The translations under genes and the position numbers were made by a program. Below are positions 1-7,127 of a stretch of 64,000 nt of DNA, in pieces. This stretch comes from a bacterium. GTDB taxonomy: Bacteria; Pseudomonadota; Alphaproteobacteria; Rhizobiales; Aestuariivirgaceae. The notes beneath the pieces were generated by a model. That model worked only from the letters and a program-made list of their open reading frames with translations. It made no database searches and had not been told where the DNA came from. Position 1 is the stretch's first letter, and every line of letters starts with the position of its first letter. The stretch is taken from the NCBI GenBank assembly GCA_022842165.1, contig JALHQC010000019.1, positions 1-64,000 on the forward strand, read 5' to 3'.

Positions 1-277
1 GCCATGCGAAACAGAGGCCTGCAATCTTGAGCTGGCGAAAGCCGTCCAGGTCAACGGCAGCAGGCGCGGGCTTTACTTCGTCTTGATCGGGTCCGCCTGT
101 AAGGAGGGCTAGCAAGCGGTTTCCGTCCTCATGGCTTAGTCGCACGACAAGTTCATTTTGCATGCCAGAGTCTTTCAGCAAATCAGCGAAAGCGAAAGCG
201 CCCCGAACGAAATCAATAAGTTGACCCACGATTTCCGATCCCCCCAAATCCACCCACCATGCACAAGCAATTCGCAT
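1..277 (-). CDS. Hypothetical protein, C-terminus cut off by the window edge
   Basis: An open frame of 92 codons runs from an ATG at 277 off the left edge without a stop. An in-frame TAG lies six codons upstream, so this ATG is the first usable start. The N-terminus (MRIACAWWVDLGGSEIV) is followed by a helical stretch and then NELVVRLSHEDGNRLLALL. No family is recognised and no clear Shine-Dalgarno sequence precedes the start. It lies in the accessory stretch. The frame is continuous, but its coding status is only moderately supported. Confidence 0.45.
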   Translation of the reverse strand, partial: MRIACAWWVDLGGSEIVGQLIDFVRGAFAFADLLKDSGMQNELVVRLSHEDGNRLLALLTGGPDQDEVKPAPAAVDLDGFRQLKIAGLCFAW

Positions 278-490
278 GCCACGACGGGCATGCTACACTT
301 AGGCGTGTTTTCTATCCCTGGTAGAATCATATCGATTAGATTCTGTTTTTCAAAGGGCAGAGTGGCGTAGTCATACCGCAAAGCTAAAGCGGAAATATGA
401 CCTATAGGGAAACTGTAAACGGTTCTGTATTGCCCATGATGTAGCCTTCAGTACTTCCACGACCCGGTGTCCTCTTGAGGACGTGGCTCT

Positions 491-703
491 ATGAGGAATG
501 CGATGAAGGCGGCAATAGGTCTGCAGAATGACACTTGGGACGACCTGGCCTTCCTGTCCTTTGTGAAGACCTTATCTGAAGAGCTTGCCAAGATGGCCGA
601 TGACCGTAGCCAGCCGAAGATTGCAGAGGCTTTGGGGAAGGTCGCGGAGACTAGCAATCACCTTCTCACATTGGCACGCAACCAAGACGGCACCGCGAAC
701 TAG
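491..703 (+). CDS. Small hypothetical protein
   Basis: A 70-residue, mostly helical protein with the core WDDLAFLSFVKTLSEELAKM and a second helix ending HLLTLARN. A GAGG lies about 11 bases before the ATG. Amino-acid composition looks protein-like (few Cys or Pro, regular Leu/Ala heptads), but no family is recognised. It stands alone between two minus-strand genes in the accessory stretch. A role as a small helical accessory protein would be a guess. Confidence 0.5.
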   Translation: MRNAMKAAIGLQNDTWDDLAFLSFVKTLSEELAKMADDRSQPKIAEALGKVAETSNHLLTLARNQDGTAN

Positions 704-731
704 CGCGACGGTGGCAGCATAAGGGCGACAC

Positions 732-965
732 CTAGTTGAGCCATGGTAAGCTGATAGGAGATTCAGCATCGTCTCCCACGATAACTTGGAAGTGGCCCGT
801 CACGGTGACACTACGGGGATCGTCGCTTGTGATCTGATATATCTTGGCCGGGCGTCCAAGGACGGTGAGGCCTACGGGCAGGGACGGCGGCACGGTGAAC
901 AGATCGAGCAACACCCGGCGTAGCTCTGCCGGCACAGGTAGGGTCATGGTGAAGTCATAGTGCAT
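732..965 (-). CDS. Small hypothetical protein
   Basis: A 77-residue protein of alternating beta-like segments (LTVLGRPAKIYQIT, VTVTGHFQVIVGDD). A GGGGGA sits five bases before the ATG at 965, a convincing ribosome binding site. It begins 129 bases left of the HIRAN-domain gene and is transcribed away from it. No family is recognised. The short beta-rich fold would suit a phage or plasmid accessory protein, but nothing proves that. Confidence 0.5.
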   Translation of the reverse strand: MHYDFTMTLPVPAELRRVLLDLFTVPPSLPVGLTVLGRPAKIYQITSDDPRSVTVTGHFQVIVGDDAESPISLPWLN

Positions 966-1094
966 TGCCGTCCCCCGTCACGCCATGCCGAGCAGTCCGG
1001 ATAGAATAACCTATCGGAAGCGACAGGGTCAAAAGCGAATTCTGGTGTCGCCACCTCGATTGACTTGCCCGGCGCTTGCACGTCATCGTGGGGC

Positions 1095-1859
1095 ATGACC
1101 TGGACGAAGTTCGCAAGAGATCGCCACAAGCCAGACGGCAAATGGGTGCAGGCGACGGCCGTGGAGAAGGTCGCCGGCGTCATCTTCCGGTATGCCGATG
1201 CCAAGACATTTGCAGATGAGGCAAAGACGGCCGAACTGAAGGGCCGGCGATATGGCGTCGATCTTCGTCCCGAACCCGGAAACCCCGTCGATCCGCAAGC
1301 CATCGCGGTTGTGGGCTGGGTAACAGCGAAGGGCTGGGTATCGGGCGAACGCCGGAAGGAATGGCACATCGGCTATGTCGCAGCCGAGACAGCAGCGAAC
1401 CTCCATCGCGCCATTCTCTCGCAAGGCCAGCCAATCGCGGGCGAGATCTATGCGATTTTCGAAAGCGGTGATTTCCTCGATTTCAGCATCATCGTTCTGG
1501 CGCCGCCGGGGTTCTCGCAATCTTCACTGGCGAGCCAAGCTGCAGAGCCTGGAAGTGCCGACGACATTCGATCTCGTGTGTCCGTGCTGGTGAAGGCTGG
1601 GAACGCCGATGCAGCAATAAGCCTGCTCCTCGACGCCTGCGATGAGCAAGAGGCCGGAAGCATCCGCTCGGGGCATGGCGTGGCCCCCTGGTGCTATGAG
1701 GATCTGGCGAAGCTGTTCCGGAAGCTGAAGCTGCGCGAGGAGGAAATTGCGATCCTCAGGCGATACGATGCACAGCAGAAGGCGCCCGGCGTCTCGCCAG
1801 CGAGATTAAGGGAACGATTGGATAAATTGCTTCGGAAGATGCAAAGAGCAAGTGGATAG
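1095..1859 (+). CDS. HIRAN-domain protein
   Basis: A 254-residue protein. Residues about 28-125 match the HIRAN pattern: a variable N-terminal strand, then RPEPGNPVDPQAIAVVGW (the family's NPxDPxAIxV signature) and HIGYVAAETAANL. HIRAN domains bind single-stranded or 3' ends of DNA in HLTF-type helicases and also occur alone in bacterial accessory proteins. The remainder (about 126-254) is helical, ends in a basic KLLRKMQRASG tail and has no recognised domain. ATG 1095 is preferred to an in-frame TTG at 1065 because the extra ten residues look unlike the domain. No helicase partner is adjacent. Confidence 0.7.
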   Translation: MTWTKFARDRHKPDGKWVQATAVEKVAGVIFRYADAKTFADEAKTAELKGRRYGVDLRPEPGNPVDPQAIAVVGWVTAKGWVSGERRKEWHIGYVAAETAANLHRAILSQGQPIAGEIYAIFESGDFLDFSIIVLAPPGFSQSSLASQAAEPGSADDIRSRVSVLVKAGNADAAISLLLDACDEQEAGSIRSGHGVAPWCYEDLAKLFRKLKLREEEIAILRRYDAQQKAPGVSPARLRERLDKLLRKMQRASG

Positions 1860-2104
1860 AGTGCTTGATTACCTCAAAGGATTCGGCATTTGAAACACGC
1901 ATCCTATAAAGACTGTTTGAAAGTTCCTTGAGACAATGGGCTATAAGTTCTGCATTCCGAAAACTGACTGCTCATGCGGATTTCGAAATAACTTGCCAAA
2001 AGTTCACTTCTGAGCAAATCTAATTTATGCAGCGCCAGTTGTCTGGTGGATGCGAATTCAGGTCGGTCATAACAGGCCGCTCTTCGAGCAGATGTCGGCG
2101 AAAA

Positions 2105-2554
2105 ATGATAGGAAAATCCATGCTTAAAGCAATAGCGACCGGCGCGATGCTTGCCATTGGTCTGTTTGTCAGTAGTGGTGAGGCGTACGCCGGGCACTGC
2201 AGGTCCGGCACCAGTAAAGAACGCATTCGTTGCCTCAACAATGAAGTTGCCTACCTAACAACAAAATACAAGCAGGCGGAAGAGAACATTTTAGATCTGA
2301 CAGGTCAGCTGGCCACGACGAATGAAAGCCTAGCTACGTTGACTACGGCCCATGGCGATTTGGTCAAACGTCATGACGAGCTAGCAGAAAAAGTTGATAC
2401 CATGGCGACCTCAGTAAATGGATCAGTTAAGTACGGCACGCATTTGAAAATGCGCTCTTTAAAGTGGGACAATAAGTGCCTCAGTCAAACCGGCGCTGAT
2501 ACTGCGTCAGCCGAAAATTGTGACACAGCTCCCAAATGGTTTCTGTTCGATTGA
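2105..2554 (+). CDS. Exported coiled-coil protein of the accessory region
   Basis: A 149-residue protein starting at ATG 2105. The signal peptide (residues 1-29, ending GEAYA) is followed by a heptad-rich coiled coil at about 43-105, then a short segment with the pattern K-C-L...C...W at 117-147, resembling one repeat of a ricin-type trefoil. Cys at 32, 43, 125 and 139 could form disulfides in the periplasm. The gene is AT-richer than the core genes and ends abruptly after PKWFLFD, so a C-terminal truncation is possible. The in-frame ATG at 2120 is an alternative start. Function unknown. Confidence 0.65.
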   Translation: MIGKSMLKAIATGAMLAIGLFVSSGEAYAGHCRSGTSKERIRCLNNEVAYLTTKYKQAEENILDLTGQLATTNESLATLTTAHGDLVKRHDELAEKVDTMATSVNGSVKYGTHLKMRSLKWDNKCLSQTGADTASAENCDTAPKWFLFD

Positions 2555-2606
2555 ATGCACTTCGAGAACATTGCCAGTGCGCCCGCGGGCGTCCTAGAAG
2601 CCCACA

Positions 2607-2924
2607 ATGACCCGCCTTGTCGACCCTCGCCGCTTCGAAGGAAAGCCGTTCACCGCTCGCAAGAGAGCTGATGGCGACTATTAAATTCTGATCGATGGTC
2701 TGGCAGCCGGTCGAATCCTTCGCGTTTCGAGATCGGGAAGTCTTGAAGCATGGCTTTGGACTGTTACCGCGCCCTATTGCGGACATGCTGGCGTTGCCAG
2801 TTCAGGCGAAGGCAAGATTCTAGAACTTGCCAAGGCGCAATTTCGAAAATCGTTTGACGGGTGGCTTCAATGGGCGTTTGCCCAGCAAGGGAAAGCCATT
2901 TGCAGCGGTGTGAGGTCGATGTGA
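2607..2924 (+). pseudogene. Broken small hypothetical gene with one in-frame TAA
   Basis: From ATG 2607 the frame reads through to TGA 2922-2924, interrupted only by TAA at 2682-2684 (codon 26). Before the stop the product reads RRFEGKPFTARKRADGDY; after it ILIDGLAAGRILRV, then WTVTAPYCG and LAKAQFRKSFDGWLQWAF. Both halves fit a small alphaproteobacterial hypothetical family with the pattern ...LIDGxxAGRI...W.WT.T......A...F...W..W. A single change of TAC or TAT to TAA explains the break. The family is recalled from general pattern, not searched. Confidence 0.55.
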
Positions 2925-3015
2925 TGGGCTGGCTATCGGGCGAGCGCCCACAGCAGTGACGAGAAAAATTGTTTTCCTTTCGCTTTCCACATTGCTGACG
3001 GTGCATGCAGTGTGG

Positions 3016-3543
3016 TCACGCTTTAGGTCGCGCTGCCTTTTTTCTGTCGGCTTCTTCGGAGATGCGCTTGAGGTTGTCGATGAGCAGTCTACCTGCAGCA
3101 AGCAATTTATCGGCACGACCAATTGCCGATTCGAGTTGGCCCAGCTCAGTGTGTTCTGCAGACTTGCCAGATAGGTCTAGAACTTTAAACAGCTTTGCTA
3201 CTGCCGGTGAATGAAGAACGACCGTTTCACCTTTAAAAGTCAATACACTATGCGCGGCAATATTGCGCCAGCGATTTACGACTTCGACTTCATCGGCATG
3301 GGCGCGAAGGCGCTTTTTCCACTCAACCGCCGTGATCTTCGACGCGAGGGCTTTGAGTATTTCGACTTTGCGAGCACTATCGAGTGTTGCAAAGACTGAC
3401 TCCAGCATTGCCGTGTCGCCAAGACGAAGTGCTAACATGCAGACCCTGTTCATCTGCTGGTCGACTGCTGATCCTATCAGAATCATTTCTCCGACCACAG
3501 AATAAGCGCGCTCTGCTGCCTTGATGTCGTTCGGCGTTAGCAC
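3016..3543 (-). CDS. HEPN-like helical protein with R-x4-H motif
   Basis: A 175-residue all-helical protein. It carries RWRNIAAHS at residues 91-99, an R-N-x3-H motif (R93, N94, H98) after two long helices (KVEILKALASKI and LRAHADEVEVVN). This arrangement resembles HEPN domains, whose R-x4-6-H pair forms the RNase site in many toxin and defence proteins; non-catalytic HEPN proteins also exist. The start is GTG at 3543, since no ATG precedes the conserved region. The C-terminus is basic. It belongs to the accessory stretch next to another R-x4-H protein (3861-4439). The HEPN assignment is inference from motif and helical layout. Confidence 0.6.
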   Translation of the reverse strand: MLTPNDIKAAERAYSVVGEMILIGSAVDQQMNRVCMLALRLGDTAMLESVFATLDSARKVEILKALASKITAVEWKKRLRAHADEVEVVNRWRNIAAHSVLTFKGETVVLHSPAVAKLFKVLDLSGKSAEHTELGQLESAIGRADKLLAAGRLLIDNLKRISEEADRKKAARPKA

Positions 3544-3613
3544 ACCGTATCATCCGTTGCGAACCGAGTGAGAACCATTTCAGCCTAACTTAACATGATT
3601 TGCGAAGCAAGCT

Positions 3614-3844
3614 TCAGCCCGCGACGACCTTCCGGCTGATGCTTTCCCCAAACGCCACCAGCATTTCATACATCATCATGATCTGATCAGCGTCATCGGC
3701 TCCGACTTCGAACAGCTCGGCCGCGCGCTCGATCTCTGCATCTGTCACCGCCGCCGGCCCTTCCTGCATCCGCTTCACGGCAAGTGACAGGGCTGCTTGC
3801 ATCACGTCCAGGGCGAGGGTGGAAGAGGGTGCGCCTGCCATCAT
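3614..3844 (-). CDS. Small acidic helical protein downstream of the HEPN-like gene
   Basis: A 76-residue protein, helical and acidic, with EIERAAELFEVGADDADQI and MMMYEMLVAFGESISRKVV. Its ATG at 3844 lies 16 bases after the stop of the 192-residue HEPN-like gene on the same strand, so the two are probably co-transcribed. A second ATG at 3841 could be used. Size, acidity and position would fit a partner or antidote of the upstream protein, but no antitoxin family is recognised. Confidence 0.55.
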   Translation of the reverse strand: MMAGAPSSTLALDVMQAALSLAVKRMQEGPAAVTDAEIERAAELFEVGADDADQIMMMYEMLVAFGESISRKVVAG

Positions 3845-3860
3845 TCGGTCCGCCTCGCCA

Positions 3861-4439
3861 CTATTCGCCCTCCACCGTGCGGCTCTTCGCCATGTGACGC
3901 GCGCTCAGTGTACGAGAATTGGCCCGTTTCGCCGCCGCTATGAGCTCAATTGCTTCAGCCAGGTCTTTCGCTGTTTCGCGCATCTTCTTCAGCACGTCTT
4001 GAAGCCGGCGCTTTGAATAGAATTGATGATCATCCGCAATGATATTGCTACCGATGCACATCCTCTGCGGGCCGTGTTCACCGGTCGCAAGGTCTTTGCC
4101 ATAGGTCCAGTGCCCATGAGCAAGGCTGTTCCTGTCCTTCGATCGCGCCTCTATGCGCTTCAACGCATTTTTCAATTTTCGGGCAGTAGTGGGCCGATTC
4201 ATGAGGGCATACCTGGCAAGCGCTTCCACCATCGAGCGGCGCGCAGCATGCGAGTGCTGGGAGTAGAAAACCGCCTGAGTAGCAAATGATGTCTCTTCCG
4301 AGAGCATCGCATCGAATGCGTTGTACAGAAGCCTTTCGATGTCATCCCAGGCGTTGTTGATCTGACCCCAAATCTGCATCAGGTCAGGATCGCGTTCTGC
4401 CACTTCGGCAGGGCTCTTACCGCCAAAATCAACTTCCAT
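3861..4439 (-). CDS. HEPN-like protein with RNSLAHG motif
   Basis: A 192-residue helical protein with DRNSLAHGHW at residues 102-111, an R-x4-H motif (R103, N104, H108) typical of HEPN folds of the 'RNxxAHG' kind. Helix MQIWGQINNAWDDIERLLY precedes it and RRLQDVLKKMRETAKDLAEA follows, consistent with a four- or five-helix bundle. The tail is basic and probably disordered. It is followed after 16 bases by the 76-residue gene and lies 42 bases downstream of the RHH-headed pair. HEPN proteins often act as RNases in toxin-antitoxin or abortive-infection systems. Catalysis here is inferred only from the motif. Confidence 0.6.
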   Translation of the reverse strand: MEVDFGGKSPAEVAERDPDLMQIWGQINNAWDDIERLLYNAFDAMLSEETSFATQAVFYSQHSHAARRSMVEALARYALMNRPTTARKLKNALKRIEARSKDRNSLAHGHWTYGKDLATGEHGPQRMCIGSNIIADDHQFYSKRRLQDVLKKMRETAKDLAEAIELIAAAKRANSRTLSARHMAKSRTVEGE

Positions 4440-4481
4440 CGCTTTTACCTCGTGCAGGCCTTTGACGATGATCGGCCGCAG

Positions 4482-4691
4482 CTATCTCGGCTTCCGCGCC
4501 CGTATTAACCGCGCGTTGCCAATGAGCGTGCCTTTGCCAGTCTTTCGGTGGAACGCTTTCATGGCCTCAGATTTCGCGCGCCGGGTTCCTTCGCTCTGGC
4601 CGGCCGCGCGTTCGTAAGCGCCGCCCTTCCGGTTTTCGTGATCAATGGCCTTCTTTGGACACCCAGAGTCGATGCTGCCGTCGCCCATCAT
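4482..4691 (-). CDS. Small basic hypothetical protein translationally linked to the RHH gene
   Basis: A 69-residue, strongly basic and largely disordered-looking protein (GGAYERAAGQSEGTRRAKSE, then RKTGKGTLIGNARLIRARKPR). Its ATG directly follows the TGA of the ribbon-helix-helix gene with no spacer, and a second ATG comes next, so translation is probably coupled. No family is recognised. Adjacent placement fits a two-gene cassette with the RHH regulator. Confidence 0.45.
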   Translation of the reverse strand: MMGDGSIDSGCPKKAIDHENRKGGAYERAAGQSEGTRRAKSEAMKAFHRKTGKGTLIGNARLIRARKPR

Positions 4692-4856
4692 TCATTCCTT
4701 CGGCAGATAGCCACTGCGCTTCAGATGCGCGACGAGCAGCTTTTCGATGAGAGACGTGAGAGACCGCTGATCATCAGCCGCGGCTTTTTCTGCCGCTTCT
4801 TTCACATGCGGCGGAAGTCGGATTCCGACTTGGGCAGTCCGGGTTTGCGCGTTCAT
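4692..4856 (-). CDS. Ribbon-helix-helix (CopG/Arc-like) regulator
   Basis: A 54-residue protein. After MNAQTRTAQVG comes IRLPPHVKEAAEKAAADD (strand and helix 1) and RSLTSLIEKLLVAHLKRSG (helix 2), the standard RHH layout for a dimer that inserts a beta ribbon in the DNA major groove. Such proteins commonly repress their own operon. The ATG is at 4856, directly next to an inverted repeat at 4857-4901 that would suit autoregulation. It is followed without a gap by the basic 69-residue gene. The RHH fold is clear from the pattern; the targets are inferred. Confidence 0.7.
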   Translation of the reverse strand: MNAQTRTAQVGIRLPPHVKEAAEKAAADDQRSLTSLIEKLLVAHLKRSGYLPKE

Positions 4857-4901
4857 GTCTGACAATGCTTGACGTTAATCGTTTGACATTGTAAAACAGA
4901 C
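4857..4901. promoter_or_regulatory. Operator-like inverted repeat and plus-strand promoter
   Basis: GTCTG-A-CAATG (4857-4867) mirrors CATTG-(5 bases)-CAGAC (4887-4901), giving two 5-base inverted blocks with different inner spacers. Within it TTGACG (4869-4874) and TAAAAC (4892-4897) are separated by 17 bases, a good sigma-70-type promoter for the plus-strand genes starting at 4985. The RHH gene begins at the left border, so a dimer bound here could control both directions. Binding is inferred. Confidence 0.45.
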
Positions 4902-4984
4902 ACTGCAGAAATGCAAGCGGCCCGAAAAGGTGTTGGAACCACCGATCCGGGCCTCACCATCATCAACCTAGTCAGGAGGCCGAA

Positions 4985-5461
4985 ATGGCTGATTTCTCCG
5001 ATAGCATACCCTTGCCCGAAAATCGCGTGGACCTCGAAAACATGATCGAGGCCGCCATATCGCGCCTGGACGAGATGGACGGCGATCCTGATCTCGAGCC
5101 CATGCTTGGGGCCAATGACAGCGGATGGCACTGCGGAAGCCATTGGCCGGCTGAATGGGCGGATCACAGCCCGAACTCGGCTGCGCTCGATGAGTGCGAG
5201 GACGTGTCCGAAGACGAAGGCGCGGCATGTGAGGATGAGGGCGCGGTGGAAGAGGACTGCGATTCGGACATTGAGGATGAGGGTCCGGGCTGGGTATGGG
5301 GCCTGAACATGTGCCATTTGCAGCAACCGGGCTGGGCGCGTGACCTGATGGCTCGGCAGGAAGCGGAGCGGCAGGCGACCGCCAAGGCCTGCCAAGCGGC
5401 TCTGGACGGCCTCAGGGCCGTTGAGCGGGGCACCGGGTCACCGAAGACGGTGCGGTCATGA
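4985..5461 (+). CDS. Acidic hypothetical protein
   Basis: A 158-residue protein whose ATG follows a perfect AGGAGG with six bases spacing. It has three parts: an N-terminal helix with LEPMLGANDSG, a very acidic middle (about residues 64-95, mostly Asp and Glu) and a C-terminal helix WARDLMARQEAERQATAKAC. Similar 'DxEPxLG' acidic proteins are common in Hyphomicrobiales accessory and phage-derived regions, with no known function. Its stop overlaps the next start by four bases, so the pair is co-translated from the promoter at 4869-4897. Confidence 0.65.
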   Translation: MADFSDSIPLPENRVDLENMIEAAISRLDEMDGDPDLEPMLGANDSGWHCGSHWPAEWADHSPNSAALDECEDVSEDEGAACEDEGAVEEDCDSDIEDEGPGWVWGLNMCHLQQPGWARDLMARQEAERQATAKACQAALDGLRAVERGTGSPKTVRS

Positions 5462-5784
5462 ACCGCCGCGAGATCGTCGCCGGCGCCGCGGCAATGGCCG
5501 TCACCGCCGTGCTGCCGCGACTGGCCTTTTCAGAGGCTGAGATCGCCGCCACGGTTGCCACGTTGGAGCGGTGGAGATTTTGGCCTTGCGCCGATCTTGG
5601 CAGCAGGCATTCACTCTGGGTTGCGATAGCCATGGAGGACCATGATGCCGAAGGCCTGAAAGAGGAAGCCGCTTGGCTGACCTTCCGGCGCTACTGCGAC
5701 CATTCCGAAGGGCGGCGCATGCTCTATGACTGGCTTGCAGCGACTGGACGATCCTATCGGTTCAAGGTGGGCAGTCATTTATAA
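5458..5784 (+). CDS. Small hypothetical protein with a possible Tat-type N-terminus
   Basis: A 108-residue protein overlapping the previous gene by ATGA. The N-terminus MNRREIVAGAAAMAVTAVLP contains an Arg-Arg pair before a hydrophobic run and an AFSEA-like cleavage area, compatible with a Tat or weak Sec signal. The rest contains EEAAWLTFRRYCDHSEG and ends FKVGSHL. It resembles short conserved hypotheticals of rhizobial accessory regions that follow the acidic protein. Function unknown. It is followed by a strong hairpin at 5791-5820. Confidence 0.6.
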   Translation: MNRREIVAGAAAMAVTAVLPRLAFSEAEIAATVATLERWRFWPCADLGSRHSLWVAIAMEDHDAEGLKEEAAWLTFRRYCDHSEGRRMLYDWLAATGRSYRFKVGSHL

Positions 5785-5790
5785 CGAGAA

Positions 5791-5820
5791 GCCCGGCGCG
5801 CCGGATCGGAGGCGCCGGGC
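5791..5820 (+). terminator. Hairpin after the two-gene plus-strand operon
   Basis: GCCCGGCGC (5791-5799) and GCGCCGGGC (5812-5820) form a perfect nine-base stem with a 12-base loop, beginning six bases after the stop of the preceding gene. No clear T-run follows, so it is at best an atypical intrinsic terminator or an mRNA-stabilising end. Confidence 0.45.
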
Positions 5821-5996
5821 GATCACTTTCCGCGCGTCGACATATCGTCGCGTGCGGTTCACCTGGCATTGGTGCTGCAAGATTATGGTGAGTCGCCAGG
5901 TTCGATGATCGTGCTTGGCGGCTCCAAAGCACTACCAATATCGCGATGCGATGATCGCATTCCGCGAAGAACAGGCGAGCAACAGCTGGCCAAACT

Positions 5997-6096
5997 CGTG
6001 TTGCAGTCGTGTTGCATCAACTCACTAACACCATTTGGTACAGCCAATGAAATCAAGGGATTGAGAAGCAACAAACAAGACAGCGGCTGCAACACG
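5997..6096. repeat. Three copies of CGTGTTGCA near the tRNA 3' end
   Basis: CGTGTTGCA occurs at 5997-6005 and 6008-6016, and inverted as TGCAACACG at 6088-6096, only 52 bases from the tRNA-Cys 3' end. Closely spaced short repeats beside a tRNA end resemble arm-type integrase sites of tRNA-targeting elements. The 363-base gap 5785-6147 has no convincing gene. Confidence 0.45.
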
Positions 6097-6147
6097 AAAT
6101 CGGCAACAGCCATCCGCACAAGGGACTGATTTCACTATGTGATTTGT

Positions 6148-6221
6148 TGGAGGCCTCGCCCGGAATCGAACCGGGGTGCAAGGATTTGCAGTCCTCTGCG
6201 TAACCACTCCGCCACGAGGCC
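6148..6221 (-). tRNA. tRNA-Cys (GCA)
   Basis: On the minus strand the sequence folds as a 74-base tRNA: acceptor GGCCTCG (6221-6215) pairs with CGAGGCC (6158-6152), discriminator T, and CCA is encoded (6150-6148). The anticodon loop CTGCAAA carries GCA, for cysteine, and the T arm contains GGTTCGAATCC. The 3' end faces the accessory stretch to the left, the usual orientation for elements that insert at tRNA genes. Confidence 0.95.
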
Positions 6222-6377
6222 TTCGGGCGCGGCTTATAGTCGAAGGCCAGTGAGGTGACAACCTATTCCACGCATGCGGCAATTGGCGTGCATTACGCGC
6301 GTGTCCGGGTGGACTTCGAGGGCGGCATTGAGTATCAGGAGGCTTGCAATCCGGGTGTATATTTCCGCAGGACCACG

Positions 6378-7046
6378 ATGACAGACTACGCAGCCGCCCG
6401 CCTGAACATGATCGAATCACAGGTGCGGCCCAACGGCATCACCGACCGGCGCATCATTGCCGCGCTCGAACAGATCGCGCGCGAGGATTTCGTTCCGGAA
6501 AGCCGCAGGCCGGTGGCCTATGTCGATGAAGATGTGCCGCTGACTTCCTCTCACTCCGCTTCGGGGCCACGATGCCTGATCGAGGTGATGGCCTTTGCGC
6601 GCATGCTGCAGCAAGCCATGGTGAAGCCTGCCGACAAGGTTCTGGTGGTGGGTGCCGCAACAGGTTATGGCGCGGCGGTTCTCTCGGCGCTGGGTTCGCA
6701 GGTGGTGGCGGTCGAGTGCGATCCGGCGCTTGCAGCGGAGGCCCGGAAGAACCTTTCCCACCTCGCCAACGTGAAAGTGATAGAAGGAAAGCTCGAAGCC
6801 GGTGCGAAAACCGATTCGCCCTTCGACGTGATCATCGTCGAGGGACGGGTGGCGGAAGTACCACAGACGTTGATTTCGCAGCTGGGCGAGGGCGGACGCC
6901 TTGTCGCAGTGGTCGGCGAGGCGGAAATGGCGCGGGCCAACGTCTATACGGTTTCGGGCACTGCGGTTGCGGTGCGCGGGGTTTTTGATGCCTCGGTCGC
7001 GGCGCTTCCGGGGTTCGAGAAGAAGAAGCCGGCCTTCGTCTTCTAG
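6378..7046 (+). CDS. Protein-L-isoaspartate O-methyltransferase family protein
   Basis: A 222-residue class I SAM-dependent methyltransferase of the PCMT family. The N-terminal part reads MIESQVRPNGITDRRII, the family's usual 'Q(V/I)RPxGI' region. The SAM-binding motif is VLVVGAATGYGAAVLS (about 79-94), followed by VVAVECDPALA. The expected 'GTGSGY' is here GAATGY, as in the rhizobial paralogue that sits upstream of tolC, so repair of isoaspartate is less certain than for Pcm at 48212. The start is ATG 6378, where the conserved region begins; a longer in-frame opening from 6255 adds non-conserved residues. It is followed by tolC after 81 bases. Confidence 0.85.
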   Translation: MTDYAAARLNMIESQVRPNGITDRRIIAALEQIAREDFVPESRRPVAYVDEDVPLTSSHSASGPRCLIEVMAFARMLQQAMVKPADKVLVVGAATGYGAAVLSALGSQVVAVECDPALAAEARKNLSHLANVKVIEGKLEAGAKTDSPFDVIIVEGRVAEVPQTLISQLGEGGRLVAVVGEAEMARANVYTVSGTAVAVRGVFDASVAALPGFEKKKPAFVF

Positions 7047-7127
7047 GCCGGCACGGGTGAGGTGCGTTGGAGTGGATGCGGATGGGGTGACACGGTCATC
7101 CCGATGAGCTCTGTGAATGGTGTGGGA

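Noticed and set aside
5869-6129. 86-codon open frame before the tRNA gene
   Set aside because: Composition is not protein-like and it covers the CGTGTTGCA repeats; more likely non-coding.
1-6147. Second copy of the tRNA-Cys 3' end as attachment duplication
   Set aside because: No matching stretch was found in the window; if present it lies further left.
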